Shown here piece after piece: positions 55,122-63,413 of a stretch of 64,000 nucleotides of DNA. How positions within the stretch are numbered: position 1 is the first letter of the stretch; every line of letters begins with the position of its first letter. The DNA is taken from positions 4,900-68,899 of the forward strand of contig CAYYNQ010000053.1 in assembly GCA_964473105.1 (NCBI GenBank), written 5' to 3'. This DNA is from CAYYNQ01 sp964473105. GTDB taxonomy: Bacteria; Sumerlaeota; Sumerlaeia; MVZB01. The position numbers were made by a program, and so were the translations under genes. A model generated the notes under the pieces. The model saw only the letters and a list, made by a program, of their open reading frames with translations, was not told where the DNA came from and did not search any database.

Positions 55122-55667
55122 TCAGACACCCGTCTTTCCAACCTTGCGACGTACATACTCACCCTTGTAGCGGATCCCCTTACCCTTATAGGGTTCGGGT
55201 GGCCTGAAATTCCTGATATTGGCTGCAACTTGTCCCACCTGCTGCTTGTCAAACCCGACGATCAGGATGGATGTCTGTTTCGGGGTACTCAATTCAATAC
55301 CGTCAACGGGTCCATATCGCACCTCATGGCTGTAACCCACGCTGAGAACCAACACCTTCCCATCCATCTGTGCTCGATAACCCACCCCCTGAAGCTCAAG
55401 TTCCTTCTGAAAACCATCGGACACACCAGTCACCATATTGCTGATCAATCGCTGATACAATCCATGGTAAGCACGATCCTGGTTCGTATCACCCAATCGC
55501 TCAACCCTGATTCTAGCATCCTCATGAATCAACCTGATATGTCCCCGCGTATCCAGCGTGGATTCTCCCTTTGGACCCTTGAGCGATATTACGGCGCCCT
55601 GGAGGTCGACATTGACACCCGTGGGGATTAAGATCGGGGATTTTCCTATTCTAGACACCTGTTCCAC
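55122..55667 (-). CDS. rplF: 50S ribosomal protein L6
   Basis: 181 residues with two duplicated domains and the C-terminal signature 'RPPEPYKGKGIRYKGEYV'. N-terminal 'SRIGKSPILIPTGVNVDL'. Binds helix 97 of 23S rRNA near the factor site. Confidence 0.96.
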   Translation of the reverse strand: MEQVSRIGKSPILIPTGVNVDLQGAVISLKGPKGESTLDTRGHIRLIHEDARIRVERLGDTNQDRAYHGLYQRLISNMVTGVSDGFQKELELQGVGYRAQMDGKVLVLSVGYSHEVRYGPVDGIELSTPKQTSILIVGFDKQQVGQVAANIRNFRPPEPYKGKGIRYKGEYVRRKVGKTGV

Positions 55668-55722
55668 TCCAATTGACCGTCAATGCTTGTCTTCTCAAAC
55701 GCCCATAATATAACAGCAGCGC

Positions 55723-56175
55723 CTACCAGATATTGCAGACAACTTCGCCGCCCGCTTTCCGCTTACGGGCCTCCCGTCCCGACATGACACCCTGGTTGGT
55801 TGACATGATCGTAACACCCATACCTCCCAACACCCAGGGAATACCTAAACATGACACATAACGTCTCAGGCCGGGCCTGCTGACCCGCTTCAATCCGTTA
55901 ATGACATTCTCGCCTCCCGGACCGTATTTCAAATAGATGATCAGCAGGTTATGGGCCAATGGCCGGGCATCCCTCTTGTCACCTGCCTTTGGATTGCGCT
56001 TGACGCTACCCGCACGTACCACCTTGAAATATTTGATAAAGCCCTCTTCACGCAGGATCTTCGCAATGGACACCTTCAGCTTGCTTGAGGGCATGCGCAC
56101 GGACTCCTGCTTGACATGCACGGCGTTGCGGATCCGTGTCAACATGTCCGAAATCGGGTCGGTAATGACTGCCAT
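55723..56175 (-). CDS. rpsH: 30S ribosomal protein S8
   Basis: 150 residues, about 18 more than usual. 'DPISDMLTRIRNAVHVK' and 'MSTNQGVMSGREARKRKAGG' identify it. The extra residues form a basic insert ('SVKRNPKAGDKRDARPL') between the N-terminal part and 'LLIIYLKYG'. S8 binds 16S helix 21 and in E. coli represses spc expression. Confidence 0.95.
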   Translation of the reverse strand: MAVITDPISDMLTRIRNAVHVKQESVRMPSSKLKVSIAKILREEGFIKYFKVVRAGSVKRNPKAGDKRDARPLAHNLLIIYLKYGPGGENVINGLKRVSRPGLRRYVSCLGIPWVLGGMGVTIMSTNQGVMSGREARKRKAGGEVVCNIW

Positions 56176-56264
56176 GACATCTCCTCTTGTTCCAAATACC
56201 GTTGATGCACTTTATCCAATAAGTCTCAACGGGATATCCAGCATCTTTAAATATCCCTAATCCC

Positions 56265-56450
56265 CTACCAGCTCGACTTTGTTACACCCGGAATCTGCCC
56301 GAGACTTGCATATTTCCTAAAGCAGATTCGACACATCTTGAACTGACGCATATAGGCCCGCGCACGCCCGCAAATCTCACACCTGTTGTAGGAGCGGACC
56401 TTGAATCTAGGCTTGCGCCTCTGCTTCGCTATTAAACATGTCTTTGCCAC
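56265..56450 (-). CDS. rpsN: 30S ribosomal protein S14, zinc-binding type
   Basis: 61 residues starting MAKTCLIAKQRRKPRFKVR. Zinc ligands are CxxC in 'CEICGRARAYMRQF' and CxxC in 'CRICF', so this is the short C+ form. Confidence 0.96.
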   Translation of the reverse strand: MAKTCLIAKQRRKPRFKVRSYNRCEICGRARAYMRQFKMCRICFRKYASLGQIPGVTKSSW

Positions 56451-56526
56451 GGGCTGTTTTCCTTTCCGTTGTTCGATTTAATCGATATCAATGCCAAGTT
56501 TCCCCGAGTTGTCATATCAGGCTTTT

Positions 56527-57102
56527 TTATGCCTGCTGTTCCTGCAAAGGCATTCCAAAATGCTTAAGCAAACCCCGACATCCCCGGTCATCCGCCGCGG
56601 AGGTTACCAGCGTAATGTTCATCCCGTAGGTGGTGATCAAACCACCCGAGGTGTCCACCTCCTTGAATATCTGGTGTTCCTTGATTCCGAAATTATAATT
56701 CCCGTTATGATCAAAACCCCGGGGGGATAGACCGCGAAAATCACGAATTCGCGGGATCGCCACATTGATCATCCTCTCGAGAAACTCATACATATAATTC
56801 CCGCGCAGCGTGACCATACAACCGACCGGCATACCTTCCCGAACCTTGAATGCCGCGACCGATAACTTCGCACGCGTACGTTTGGGCTTCTGCCCTGATA
56901 TTGCCGTCAAGTCCTTCTCGGCGGCAATCAGCACTTTCTCATCCCGGGACCCCTCACCCACACCCATGTTAAGGACAATCTTCTTGAGCCTCGGCACCTG
57001 CATGACATTCTCCAGGCCGAGCTCCTCCTGAAGGGCTTTGCGGACCTGGTCTTCGTAAAGCCTGCGGTAATTCGGTTTGTACCCTTTTTTTTTGTCAACC
57101 AT
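56527..57102 (-). CDS. rplE: 50S ribosomal protein L5
   Basis: 191 residues from the ATG at 57102. 'RLKKIVLNMGVGEGSRDEK', 'GQKPKRTRAKLSVAAFKVR' and 'GLSPRGFDHNGNYNFGIKE' are standard. Binds 5S rRNA and P-site tRNA. A TTG at 57117 would add five residues. Confidence 0.96.
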   Translation of the reverse strand: MVDKKKGYKPNYRRLYEDQVRKALQEELGLENVMQVPRLKKIVLNMGVGEGSRDEKVLIAAEKDLTAISGQKPKRTRAKLSVAAFKVREGMPVGCMVTLRGNYMYEFLERMINVAIPRIRDFRGLSPRGFDHNGNYNFGIKEHQIFKEVDTSGGLITTYGMNITLVTSAADDRGCRGLLKHFGMPLQEQQA

Positions 57103-57183
57103 CCTACCATCTCCCAACCATCGTTAATCCATCCATCGGTCCACGAGCCATGCCCCATCACTCGAAACATGATCATGACATAT

Positions 57184-57519
57184 TTACACAGTCACTTCTT
57201 TGTCCGTTTCGTTCAATTTGAGAACACGAACCTTGTTCCCCTGCTTGTCAACACGGGTCAGAAATCTTCCGGCTTTTTCACCGGACTGCTCGGCAAGCAT
57301 GAGATTACTCAAATGAACCGGTGCCTCTTTTTCAATAATACCGCCCGGATCCTGTTGGCTCCGGGGTTTTTGATGCCTCTTGACACGATTGATCCCCTCA
57401 ACAATTGCGCGCTCTTGCTTGGGAAAAACAGCCAAAACCCTGCCGGTCTGCCCCTTGCCTTTGAGCCCACTGCCCGATATGACACGGACCATGTCTCCCT
57501 TTTTAATTCTCAGACTCAT
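57184..57519 (-). CDS. rplX: 50S ribosomal protein L24
   Basis: 111 residues with the KOW motif 'IKKGDMVRVISGSGLKGKG' and 'GINRVKRHQKP'. One of the first proteins to join the 50S subunit. Follows rplN by 14 bases. Confidence 0.95.
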   Translation of the reverse strand: MSLRIKKGDMVRVISGSGLKGKGQTGRVLAVFPKQERAIVEGINRVKRHQKPRSQQDPGGIIEKEAPVHLSNLMLAEQSGEKAGRFLTRVDKQGNKVRVLKLNETDKEVTV

Positions 57520-57533
57520 TGTTTATCCATCCT

Positions 57534-57902
57534 TCAAATAACCTCGGGGGCTAACGACACGATTTTCATAAAATTACGCTTGCGCAGTTCCCGGCCAACT
57601 GCCCCGAATATACGTGTCCCGATCGGCTCCTTGTTATTGTTGATCACAACCGCGGCATTATCATCAAAACGAATATAGGATCCATCCTCCCGTCCAATTT
57701 CCTTGCGTGTTCTCACGATCACCGCCCTGACAACATCACCTTTCTTGATAGTTGAATCAGGCACGGCCTCACGAACTGAACAGACAACAATGTCACCCAC
57801 GCTCCCGTAACGCCGGCGCGTTCCACCGAGTATCTTGAAACAACGCAATTTCTTCGCCCCGCTGTTATCAGCCACATGCAGCATTGTGTACTCCTGAATC
57901 AT
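57534..57902 (-). CDS. rplN: 50S ribosomal protein L14
   Basis: 122 residues: 'MIQEYTMLHVADNSGAKKL', 'VGDIVVCSVREAVPDS', 'GTRIFGAVGRELRKRNFMKI'. The ATG at 57902 matches the family exactly. Lies at the subunit interface. Confidence 0.97.
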   Translation of the reverse strand: MIQEYTMLHVADNSGAKKLRCFKILGGTRRRYGSVGDIVVCSVREAVPDSTIKKGDVVRAVIVRTRKEIGREDGSYIRFDDNAAVVINNNKEPIGTRIFGAVGRELRKRNFMKIVSLAPEVI

Positions 57903-57957
57903 GGGTTCCCTTACCTCCCGGGGGTCAAGTTCACGGACCTGATGGAATGCGGGATTA

Positions 57958-58227
57958 TCATTTCGCACGTTCCAGTATCGCGCTGACTCGCCAACGCTTC
58001 GTACGGGACAACGGCCTGGTCTCCACGACCCGGACAGTGTCCCCGACGTGACAACGGTTCTTTGCATCATGGGCATACAATTTCTTCGTGCGGCGGATGT
58101 ATTTCCGGTACAAAGGATGCCGAACCAATTGCTCAACGGCAATGACAACGGTCTTGTCCATCTTCTCACTCAGGACCTTACCCGTGCGTTCCTTTACTAT
58201 TCCGCGTTCTTTATCCTTCTGGTTCAT
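57958..58227 (-). CDS. rpsQ: 30S ribosomal protein S17
   Basis: 89 residues from the ATG at 58227, which has GAGG eight bases upstream. 'GKVLSEKMDKTVVIAVE' and 'YAHDAKNRCHVGDTVRVVE' are diagnostic. Upstream in-frame ATGs give an unmatched extension overlapping the rpmC gap. Confidence 0.95.
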   Translation of the reverse strand: MNQKDKERGIVKERTGKVLSEKMDKTVVIAVEQLVRHPLYRKYIRRTKKLYAHDAKNRCHVGDTVRVVETRPLSRTKRWRVSAILERAK

Positions 58228-58280
58228 AAATATCCTCACTCTTTGTGACGTGCCGTTCATGCGGAGCCGAGCCATGCATG

Positions 58281-58487
58281 CTACTCATCTGCCTCTGCCG
58301 GCACCTCCTTCTCACGAATCACAGTCATGACCCTTGCGATATCACGACGCAACTGGCTGATTTTAGACGTGTCCTGAAGTTCCCGGGTCGCGTTCCCAAG
58401 CCGCAGGTTGAACATCTCTGTCCTCAACTCATTCAGGGTTTCACTGAGCTCATCAAGAGCCTGTTCACGATACTTTGCTGCCTTCAT
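58281..58487 (-). CDS. rpmC: 50S ribosomal protein L29
   Basis: 68 residues, two helices: 'LDELSETLNELRTEMFNLR' and 'SQLRRDIARVMTVIREKE'. It lies near the peptide exit tunnel. Normal order between rplP and rpsQ. Confidence 0.94.
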   Translation of the reverse strand: MKAAKYREQALDELSETLNELRTEMFNLRLGNATRELQDTSKISQLRRDIARVMTVIREKEVPAEADE

Positions 58488-58507
58488 GACACCATCACCA
58501 CCCAGTA

Positions 58508-58921
58508 TTATTCTTCCACGCGCTTCACGAAAGCTGTCTTGAAGGGCAGCTTATGAATTGCACGTGTCATGGCATCCCGAGCCAAGGCCTCATCAACACC
58601 TTCAAGTTCAAACAGGATGCGCCCTGGCCGGATAACCGCAACCCAGTATTCCGGGTTTCCCTTGCCCTTACCCATTCGTGTCTCCGCCGGCTTTTTCGTC
58701 AGCGGCTTGGAAGGAAAGACATTGATCCAAACCTTACCGCCACGCTTCACATGCCGTGTGATTGCAATACGAGCGGCCTCAATCTGGCGACTCGTCATAA
58801 AACCACACTCCATCGCCTTGATACCGTATTGGCCAAAATTCAGCCGGTTTCCACGACAGGCCAATCCACGCCGCTTGCCCTTCTGAATCTTCCGGTGCTT
58901 GACTCGTTTCGGCATTAACAT
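58508..58921 (-). CDS. rplP: 50S ribosomal protein L16
   Basis: 137 residues: 'MPKRVKHRKIQKGKRRGLA', 'KVWINVFPSKPLTKKPAE' and 'GRILFELEGVDEALARDAM'. Needed for late 50S maturation and A-site tRNA placement. A second ATG lies two codons in. Confidence 0.97.
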   Translation of the reverse strand: MLMPKRVKHRKIQKGKRRGLACRGNRLNFGQYGIKAMECGFMTSRQIEAARIAITRHVKRGGKVWINVFPSKPLTKKPAETRMGKGKGNPEYWVAVIRPGRILFELEGVDEALARDAMTRAIHKLPFKTAFVKRVEE

Positions 58922-58968
58922 GATTTATTGCAGTTCCCCTTGTCCACAAGGCTGACAGTCCCGGGCGG

Positions 58969-59625
58969 TCATTGCGCGGCCGACTTGGACTTTATCGCCC
59001 GAAACTTTTCCCCCTTGAAGATCCAGACCTTCACCCCAATAATCCCAAATTTTGTCTTGGCCTCAGACAAGCCATAGTCGATGTCAGCCCGTAATGTATG
59101 CAACGGAACACGGCCCCTTCGATACCATTCGGAACGAGACATCTCGGATCCGCCCAACCTTCCCGCACAAGCTATTTTGATGCCCTGGGCCCCGGCATCC
59201 ATCGTCGCCTGCATTGTTTTCTTCATCGCTCTGCGGAAGCCGATCCTGCGTGACAATTGGCTGGCTATATTATCCGCCACGAGTTGTGCGGAAAGCTCGG
59301 TCTTCTTGACCTCCTCGATATTGATCGAAACCGTCTTGCCGGTCTGACGCTCCAACTCACGACGTAGCTTGTCAATCTCAGAACCCTTGGGGCCGATGAT
59401 GATCCCCGGACGGGCCGTTGATATCGTCAGCTTGCAGCGATTGCCCGCCCGTTCAACCATGATCGACGAAATACCCCCATGCGCGAATCGCTTACGGATA
59501 TGTGCTCGAACGCGAATATCCTCATGAAGAAAATCGGCATAATTCTGGGGGGTCGTGTACCACCGCGAATCCCATGAACGGTTAACACCCAGCCGGATGC
59601 TGATCGGGTTGACTTTTTGGCCCAC
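58969..59625 (-). CDS. rpsC: 30S ribosomal protein S3
   Basis: 218 residues from the GTG at 59625, beginning VGQKVNPISIRLGVNRSWD like other S3 proteins. KH domain 'RPGIIIGPKGSEIDKLR' and C-terminal 'RTLRADIDYGLSEAKTKFG' region are present. An upstream ATG at 59709 would overlap rplV by 58 bases; AGGA just before the GTG supports the shorter form. Confidence 0.96.
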   Translation of the reverse strand: MGQKVNPISIRLGVNRSWDSRWYTTPQNYADFLHEDIRVRAHIRKRFAHGGISSIMVERAGNRCKLTISTARPGIIIGPKGSEIDKLRRELERQTGKTVSINIEEVKKTELSAQLVADNIASQLSRRIGFRRAMKKTMQATMDAGAQGIKIACAGRLGGSEMSRSEWYRRGRVPLHTLRADIDYGLSEAKTKFGIIGVKVWIFKGEKFRAIKSKSAAQ

Positions 59626-59651
59626 TGTCCTGGTCCATCTCTTTCCGGTAA

Positions 59652-60038
59652 TTATACCTGTTTGAATAATTTCAGAGTCATGTGCGACATTCTCTTCCGT
59701 ATGATGCATGCCCTACCCATCGCGCGAGGCCTCCAGCGTTTCAATACCGGCCCACCGTCAACAGTAAGCTCACCGATTACCAATTCGTCGGTACTATCGT
59801 CCCATTCCTCGCTTTGTTCCGCATTGGCAACAGCCGACTTCAAAAGTCTGCTGATCAACGGGACTGCAGACGGCCGATGCAATGCCTGCAACTGACGACG
59901 CGCCTCGGCCACGGACAGCCCTCGGATCAGATCAGCCACGCTGCGCGCCTTGCGAGGCGCGACCTGTGTGAAACGCACCCTGGCGGATGATATTTCATCG
60001 CCAAGCAATCCCCTGTTGATTTTTTTTCCCCTGGCCAT
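59652..60038 (-). CDS. rplV: 50S ribosomal protein L22
   Basis: 128 residues with the exit-tunnel loop region 'GGPVLKRWRPRAMGRACI' and 'QVAPRKARSVADLIRGL'. Slightly extended N-terminus. Normal order between rpsS and rpsC. Confidence 0.95.
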   Translation of the reverse strand: MARGKKINRGLLGDEISSARVRFTQVAPRKARSVADLIRGLSVAEARRQLQALHRPSAVPLISRLLKSAVANAEQSEEWDDSTDELVIGELTVDGGPVLKRWRPRAMGRACIIRKRMSHMTLKLFKQV

Positions 60039-60054
60039 CTTTCATTTTCCCCGG

Positions 60055-60339
60055 TTATTTCACCGCAGCCTTGGCAGACTTACCTCCATGGCTTCGGAAC
60101 ATTCGTGTGGGGGCAAATTCACCCAGCTTGTGCCCAACCATATTCTCATCGACATAGACTGTCATGAACTGTTTCCCGTTATGCACGGCAAACGTGTGCG
60201 AGACCATATCGGGTGTTATCATCGAATTCCGCGCCCATGTCTTCAGAACCCTCTTGATACCCTGATTATTCAACTGCCTGACCCTCTCCGCCAGTTTCGC
60301 ATTAACGTAGGGTCCTTTTTTAAGGCTTCTAGCCATCAT
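60055..60339 (-). CDS. rpsS: 30S ribosomal protein S19
   Basis: About 94 residues: 'MARSLKKGPYVNAKLAERV' and 'VYVDENMVGHKLGEFAPTR'. Two adjacent ATGs (60339 and 60336); GAGG six bases before the first supports it. Forms part of the 30S head with S13. Confidence 0.96.
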   Translation of the reverse strand: MMARSLKKGPYVNAKLAERVRQLNNQGIKRVLKTWARNSMITPDMVSHTFAVHNGKQFMTVYVDENMVGHKLGEFAPTRMFRSHGGKSAKAAVK

Positions 60340-60370
60340 CAATCACCTCGTGCTCAAGCGTACGCCACAC

Positions 60371-61201
60371 CTATTTCTTTTTACGGCGCCGGATAATCAT
60401 ACGGTCGCTCTCATTTTTCACTTTTCTTGTTTTCGCACCCTTCGTCGGCTTTCCCCATGGTGTCACAGGGTGCCGACCACCTGAGGTCCGCCCTTCCCCC
60501 CCTCCGTGGGGATGATCAACCGGATTCATTGCTACGCCCCGTACGGTGGGACGCCGACCTCCCCATCGGGCACGTCCCGCCTTGCCCAAGGCCTGATTCG
60601 AATGATCAGAGTTGCTGACCTCACCCAACATTGCACGACAATCCACCTCAACAAATCTCATCTCCGATGAGGGTAGCCTTAGGGTTGCCCGGGATCCCTC
60701 CCTCGCCAACAACTGGGCCGAAGAACCGGCCGACCGCGCTAATTGGGCGCCTTTATTTGGCTTCATCTCGATACAACAAACAGTTGATCCAACGGGGATT
60801 CTCCTCAGCGGAAGGACGTTCCCCACTGAAATTTCAGCCTCGGGTCCGGAAATGACCGTATCTCCCTCTTTCAGGCCCTTTGGCGCGATGATATAAGACT
60901 TTTCTCCATCCAGATAATTCAACAGTGCTATGAACGCACTGCGGTTTGGATCATATTCAATCGCGGCAACGCGGGCCACAATCCCGTCCTTCCGCCTCTT
61001 AAAGTCAATCTTTCGATAACGTCTTGCATGCCCACCTCCACGATGGCGAACCGTTATCCTGCCCAGGTTGTTCCGACCTGCCTTGCGAGATAACGGTTCA
61101 AGCAGGGACTTTTCGGGTCCTTTTCTGCTCAGAACCGTGTAGTCCACGACACTCATCGTCCGTCGACTGGGCGTGACCGGCTTGTAAGTCTTGATAGCCA
61201 T
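60371..61201 (-). CDS. rplB: 50S ribosomal protein L2
   Basis: 276 residues from the ATG at 61201 (MAIKTYKPVTPSRR). 'GRITVRHRGGGHARRYRKID' and 'GVAMNPVDHPHGGGEG' (with the key His near the peptidyl transferase centre) identify it. A longer frame to 61312 adds unmatched residues. Confidence 0.97.
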   Translation of the reverse strand: MAIKTYKPVTPSRRTMSVVDYTVLSRKGPEKSLLEPLSRKAGRNNLGRITVRHRGGGHARRYRKIDFKRRKDGIVARVAAIEYDPNRSAFIALLNYLDGEKSYIIAPKGLKEGDTVISGPEAEISVGNVLPLRRIPVGSTVCCIEMKPNKGAQLARSAGSSAQLLAREGSRATLRLPSSEMRFVEVDCRAMLGEVSNSDHSNQALGKAGRARWGGRRPTVRGVAMNPVDHPHGGGEGRTSGGRHPVTPWGKPTKGAKTRKVKNESDRMIIRRRKKK

Positions 61202-61257
61202 TGATATCTTACCTGTCCGTGTCCGGGGAATGACCCGGGACGGCCTCCCTCCAAGCA

Positions 61258-61551
61258 TCAGACCAGCTGGATTGACTGTCCTTCCTTCAGAGTAATGACG
61301 GCTTTTTTCCAATCGCGCCGCTTACCTTCCTTGGCCGTACGCAACCGTTTCTTCTTACCTTTGATCATGATCGTATTGACGGAAACAACCGTGACGTCCG
61401 AAAATGCCTTCTCGACAGCCTTCCTGATCTCCACCTTGTTGGCGCTCTTGTGTACTTCAAACGTATACTGGGGACGCACTTCATGCTGTCCGTTGGTGGC
61501 CTTCTCAGTCAGCAACGGCCTGACAAGGATCTGATAGGGGTGAAGGCTCAT
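61258..61551 (-). CDS. rplW: 50S ribosomal protein L23
   Basis: 97 residues: 'QILVRPLLTEKATNGQHE' and 'AVEKAFSDVTVVSVNTIM'. Docking site at the tunnel exit for trigger factor and SRP. Overlaps the rplD stop by four bases. Confidence 0.95.
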   Translation of the reverse strand: MSLHPYQILVRPLLTEKATNGQHEVRPQYTFEVHKSANKVEIRKAVEKAFSDVTVVSVNTIMIKGKKKRLRTAKEGKRRDWKKAVITLKEGQSIQLV

Positions 61552-62171
61552 GAATACGTCTCCTCAATCCGCTTGATCACATCGGCCGTCGTGACCACCC
61601 AATCATAATTAAGCAGGTGAATGATATTAAGATTATCCGCATTGAGCGCCTGCAGATAGGGCACGTTCCGGGCAGATAGGGCAACGGGTATATTCGTTTC
61701 CAATGTCACAATCAATGCACTCCCCTCCACACCAAGACGCTTGAGGAGACCAAGGAGACCACGAGTCCCCGGCTCGGAAATACCGAAATCATTCAGGACA
61801 ATCAGCCGCTTTTCCTTCACGATATCCGACCAAATTGAACGATAGGCGGATGCCCTGACCTTGCGGTTGAGCTTTTCACTGAAATCCCGCGGCAAAGGCC
61901 CAAACGCAATTCCCCCACCACGCCACTGATTCGCACGAATCGACCCCTGACGAGCCCGGCCGGTACCCTTCTGGCGATATGGCTTGCGACCACCCCCCCT
62001 GACACGGGCACGATTCTTGGTCGATACCGTACCGGAACGCTGATTGTTGAATTGCTGATTGACAAGCGCACGAACGCAATTCAGGTTCGGCTCAACACTG
62101 AAGACCTTATCACTGATCTTCAGGGATCCGTCCTGACTGCCATCGGACTTGTGCGTGTTCAACGTTGCCAT
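61548..62171 (-). CDS. rplD: 50S ribosomal protein L4
   Basis: 207 residues. The long tunnel loop is clear: 'GGGRKPYRQKGTGRARQGS' and 'QWRGGGIAFGPLPRDFS'. In E. coli L4 also regulates the S10 operon. Normal order. Confidence 0.96.
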   Translation of the reverse strand: MATLNTHKSDGSQDGSLKISDKVFSVEPNLNCVRALVNQQFNNQRSGTVSTKNRARVRGGGRKPYRQKGTGRARQGSIRANQWRGGGIAFGPLPRDFSEKLNRKVRASAYRSIWSDIVKEKRLIVLNDFGISEPGTRGLLGLLKRLGVEGSALIVTLETNIPVALSARNVPYLQALNADNLNIIHLLNYDWVVTTADVIKRIEETYS

Positions 62172-62200
62172 ACTTCCAGGTCCCTGGGGATATACCCCCC

Positions 62201-62857
62201 CTATTTGTCACCATCGTTCTGCTTGCGCGCAAGCTTGATGCTCTTCCTGATCATCACATAACTCTCATTGTGGCCCGGAACAGAGCCGCGAACCACCATA
62301 AGGTTTTGCGCCTGGTCCAACTTAACCACCTCCAGATTTTGGACGGTAACCCGGCCGCTACCCATCTGTCCGGCAGCCTTGCGCCCCTTGAAAACGTGGG
62401 ACGGCGTTGCCGACATCCCCAGTGATCCAGCACTGCGGTGATAATGCGATCCGTGAGTCTCGGGACCACGGCTCGAATTATGCCGTTTGATCGGCCCTGT
62501 GAAACCCCGGCCTTTTGATATACCCGTCACGTCCACCTTCTCACCGGTTTCAAAAATGCTGAGATCCAGCGTCTGGCCCGCTTCATACCCATCCAGGTTA
62601 TCCACCCTGAACTCACGCACCAAACGCAACGGCGATACCCCCGCGCGCTTGAAATGACCGCTCAGTGGCCTGTTGACCTTGCGCCCCGGCCTCGATTCAA
62701 AACCCAGTTGAACGGCACGATAACCATCCTTCTCCATATCCTTGACCTGAATGATGGGGCACGGGCCCATCTGTAACACCGTCACGGGAATCATGCTTCC
62801 TGATTCATCATGAATCCTCGTCATCCCGAGTTTTTTGCCAATCAATCCAATCGTCAT
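62201..62857 (-). CDS. rplC: 50S ribosomal protein L3
   Basis: 218 residues: 'IGLIGKKLGMTRIHDESG', 'DVTGISKGRGFTGPIKRHN' and 'MGSGRVTVQNLEVVKLDQ'. Early 50S assembly protein whose loop reaches the peptidyl transferase centre. Confidence 0.97.
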   Translation of the reverse strand: MTIGLIGKKLGMTRIHDESGSMIPVTVLQMGPCPIIQVKDMEKDGYRAVQLGFESRPGRKVNRPLSGHFKRAGVSPLRLVREFRVDNLDGYEAGQTLDLSIFETGEKVDVTGISKGRGFTGPIKRHNSSRGPETHGSHYHRSAGSLGMSATPSHVFKGRKAAGQMGSGRVTVQNLEVVKLDQAQNLMVVRGSVPGHNESYVMIRKSIKLARKQNDGDK

Positions 62858-62979
62858 TGAGACATGCTCCCCCTTGGCGTCGGGCCCGCGATGGCCGGAT
62901 TAACGACCCGTTTCTTCACTGGCAGACCATCCCCGATATCCCTCGGGCGCAATCCGCACAGACCCTCTTCCATCCCCGA

Positions 62980-63291
62980 TCAGGTCAATTTGATTTCAAC
63001 ATAAACCCCTGCCGGCAAATCCAGCTCTGTCAGCGCATCCAGCGTCTTCTGATTCGGTTCAAGGATATCGATCAATCGCTTGTGTCTTCTCATTTCAAAT
63101 TGTTCACGAGATTTCTTGTCAACAAATGGCGAACGCAAGACGGTGTATTTGCTGATCCTTGTCGGCAATGGGATCGGGCCAGCCACCCGTGCGCCTGTCC
63201 TTCTGGCGGTGTCCACGATCTCCCCCACCGACTGGTCAAGGAGACGGTGGTCGAATGCCTTGAGATTAATCCGGATTTTTTGTTGTGCTAC
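62980..63291 (-). CDS. rpsJ: 30S ribosomal protein S10, no ATG/GTG/TTG at its start
   Basis: 103 residues if started at codon GTA (63291-63289): AQQKIRINLKAFDHRLLDQ is the normal S10 N-terminus, followed by 'IVDTARRTGARVAGPIPLP' and 'RRHKRLIDILEPNQKTLDA'. Upstream in frame to the preceding TGA there is no ATG, GTG or TTG. The codon where Met is expected is GTA, preceded by ACG, with AGGA seven bases before the GTA. Initiation at GTA or ACG, or a base-call error in ATG, are the options. A GTG further in (63228) would cut off conserved residues. Confidence 0.85.
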   Translation of the reverse strand, partial: VAQQKIRINLKAFDHRLLDQSVGEIVDTARRTGARVAGPIPLPTRISKYTVLRSPFVDKKSREQFEMRRHKRLIDILEPNQKTLDALTELDLPAGVYVEIKLT

Positions 63292-63413
63292 CGTCTGTTC
63301 CTGTCCGCATCCCGTGTATCTGATCCGGGATCAAAATAATATCGTATGCCGAAAGATCCAGAATCTTAAAGCTCCGCCAGTTCCTCCCGTTGGAACCGGC
63401 CTTGTCCAGGCAC

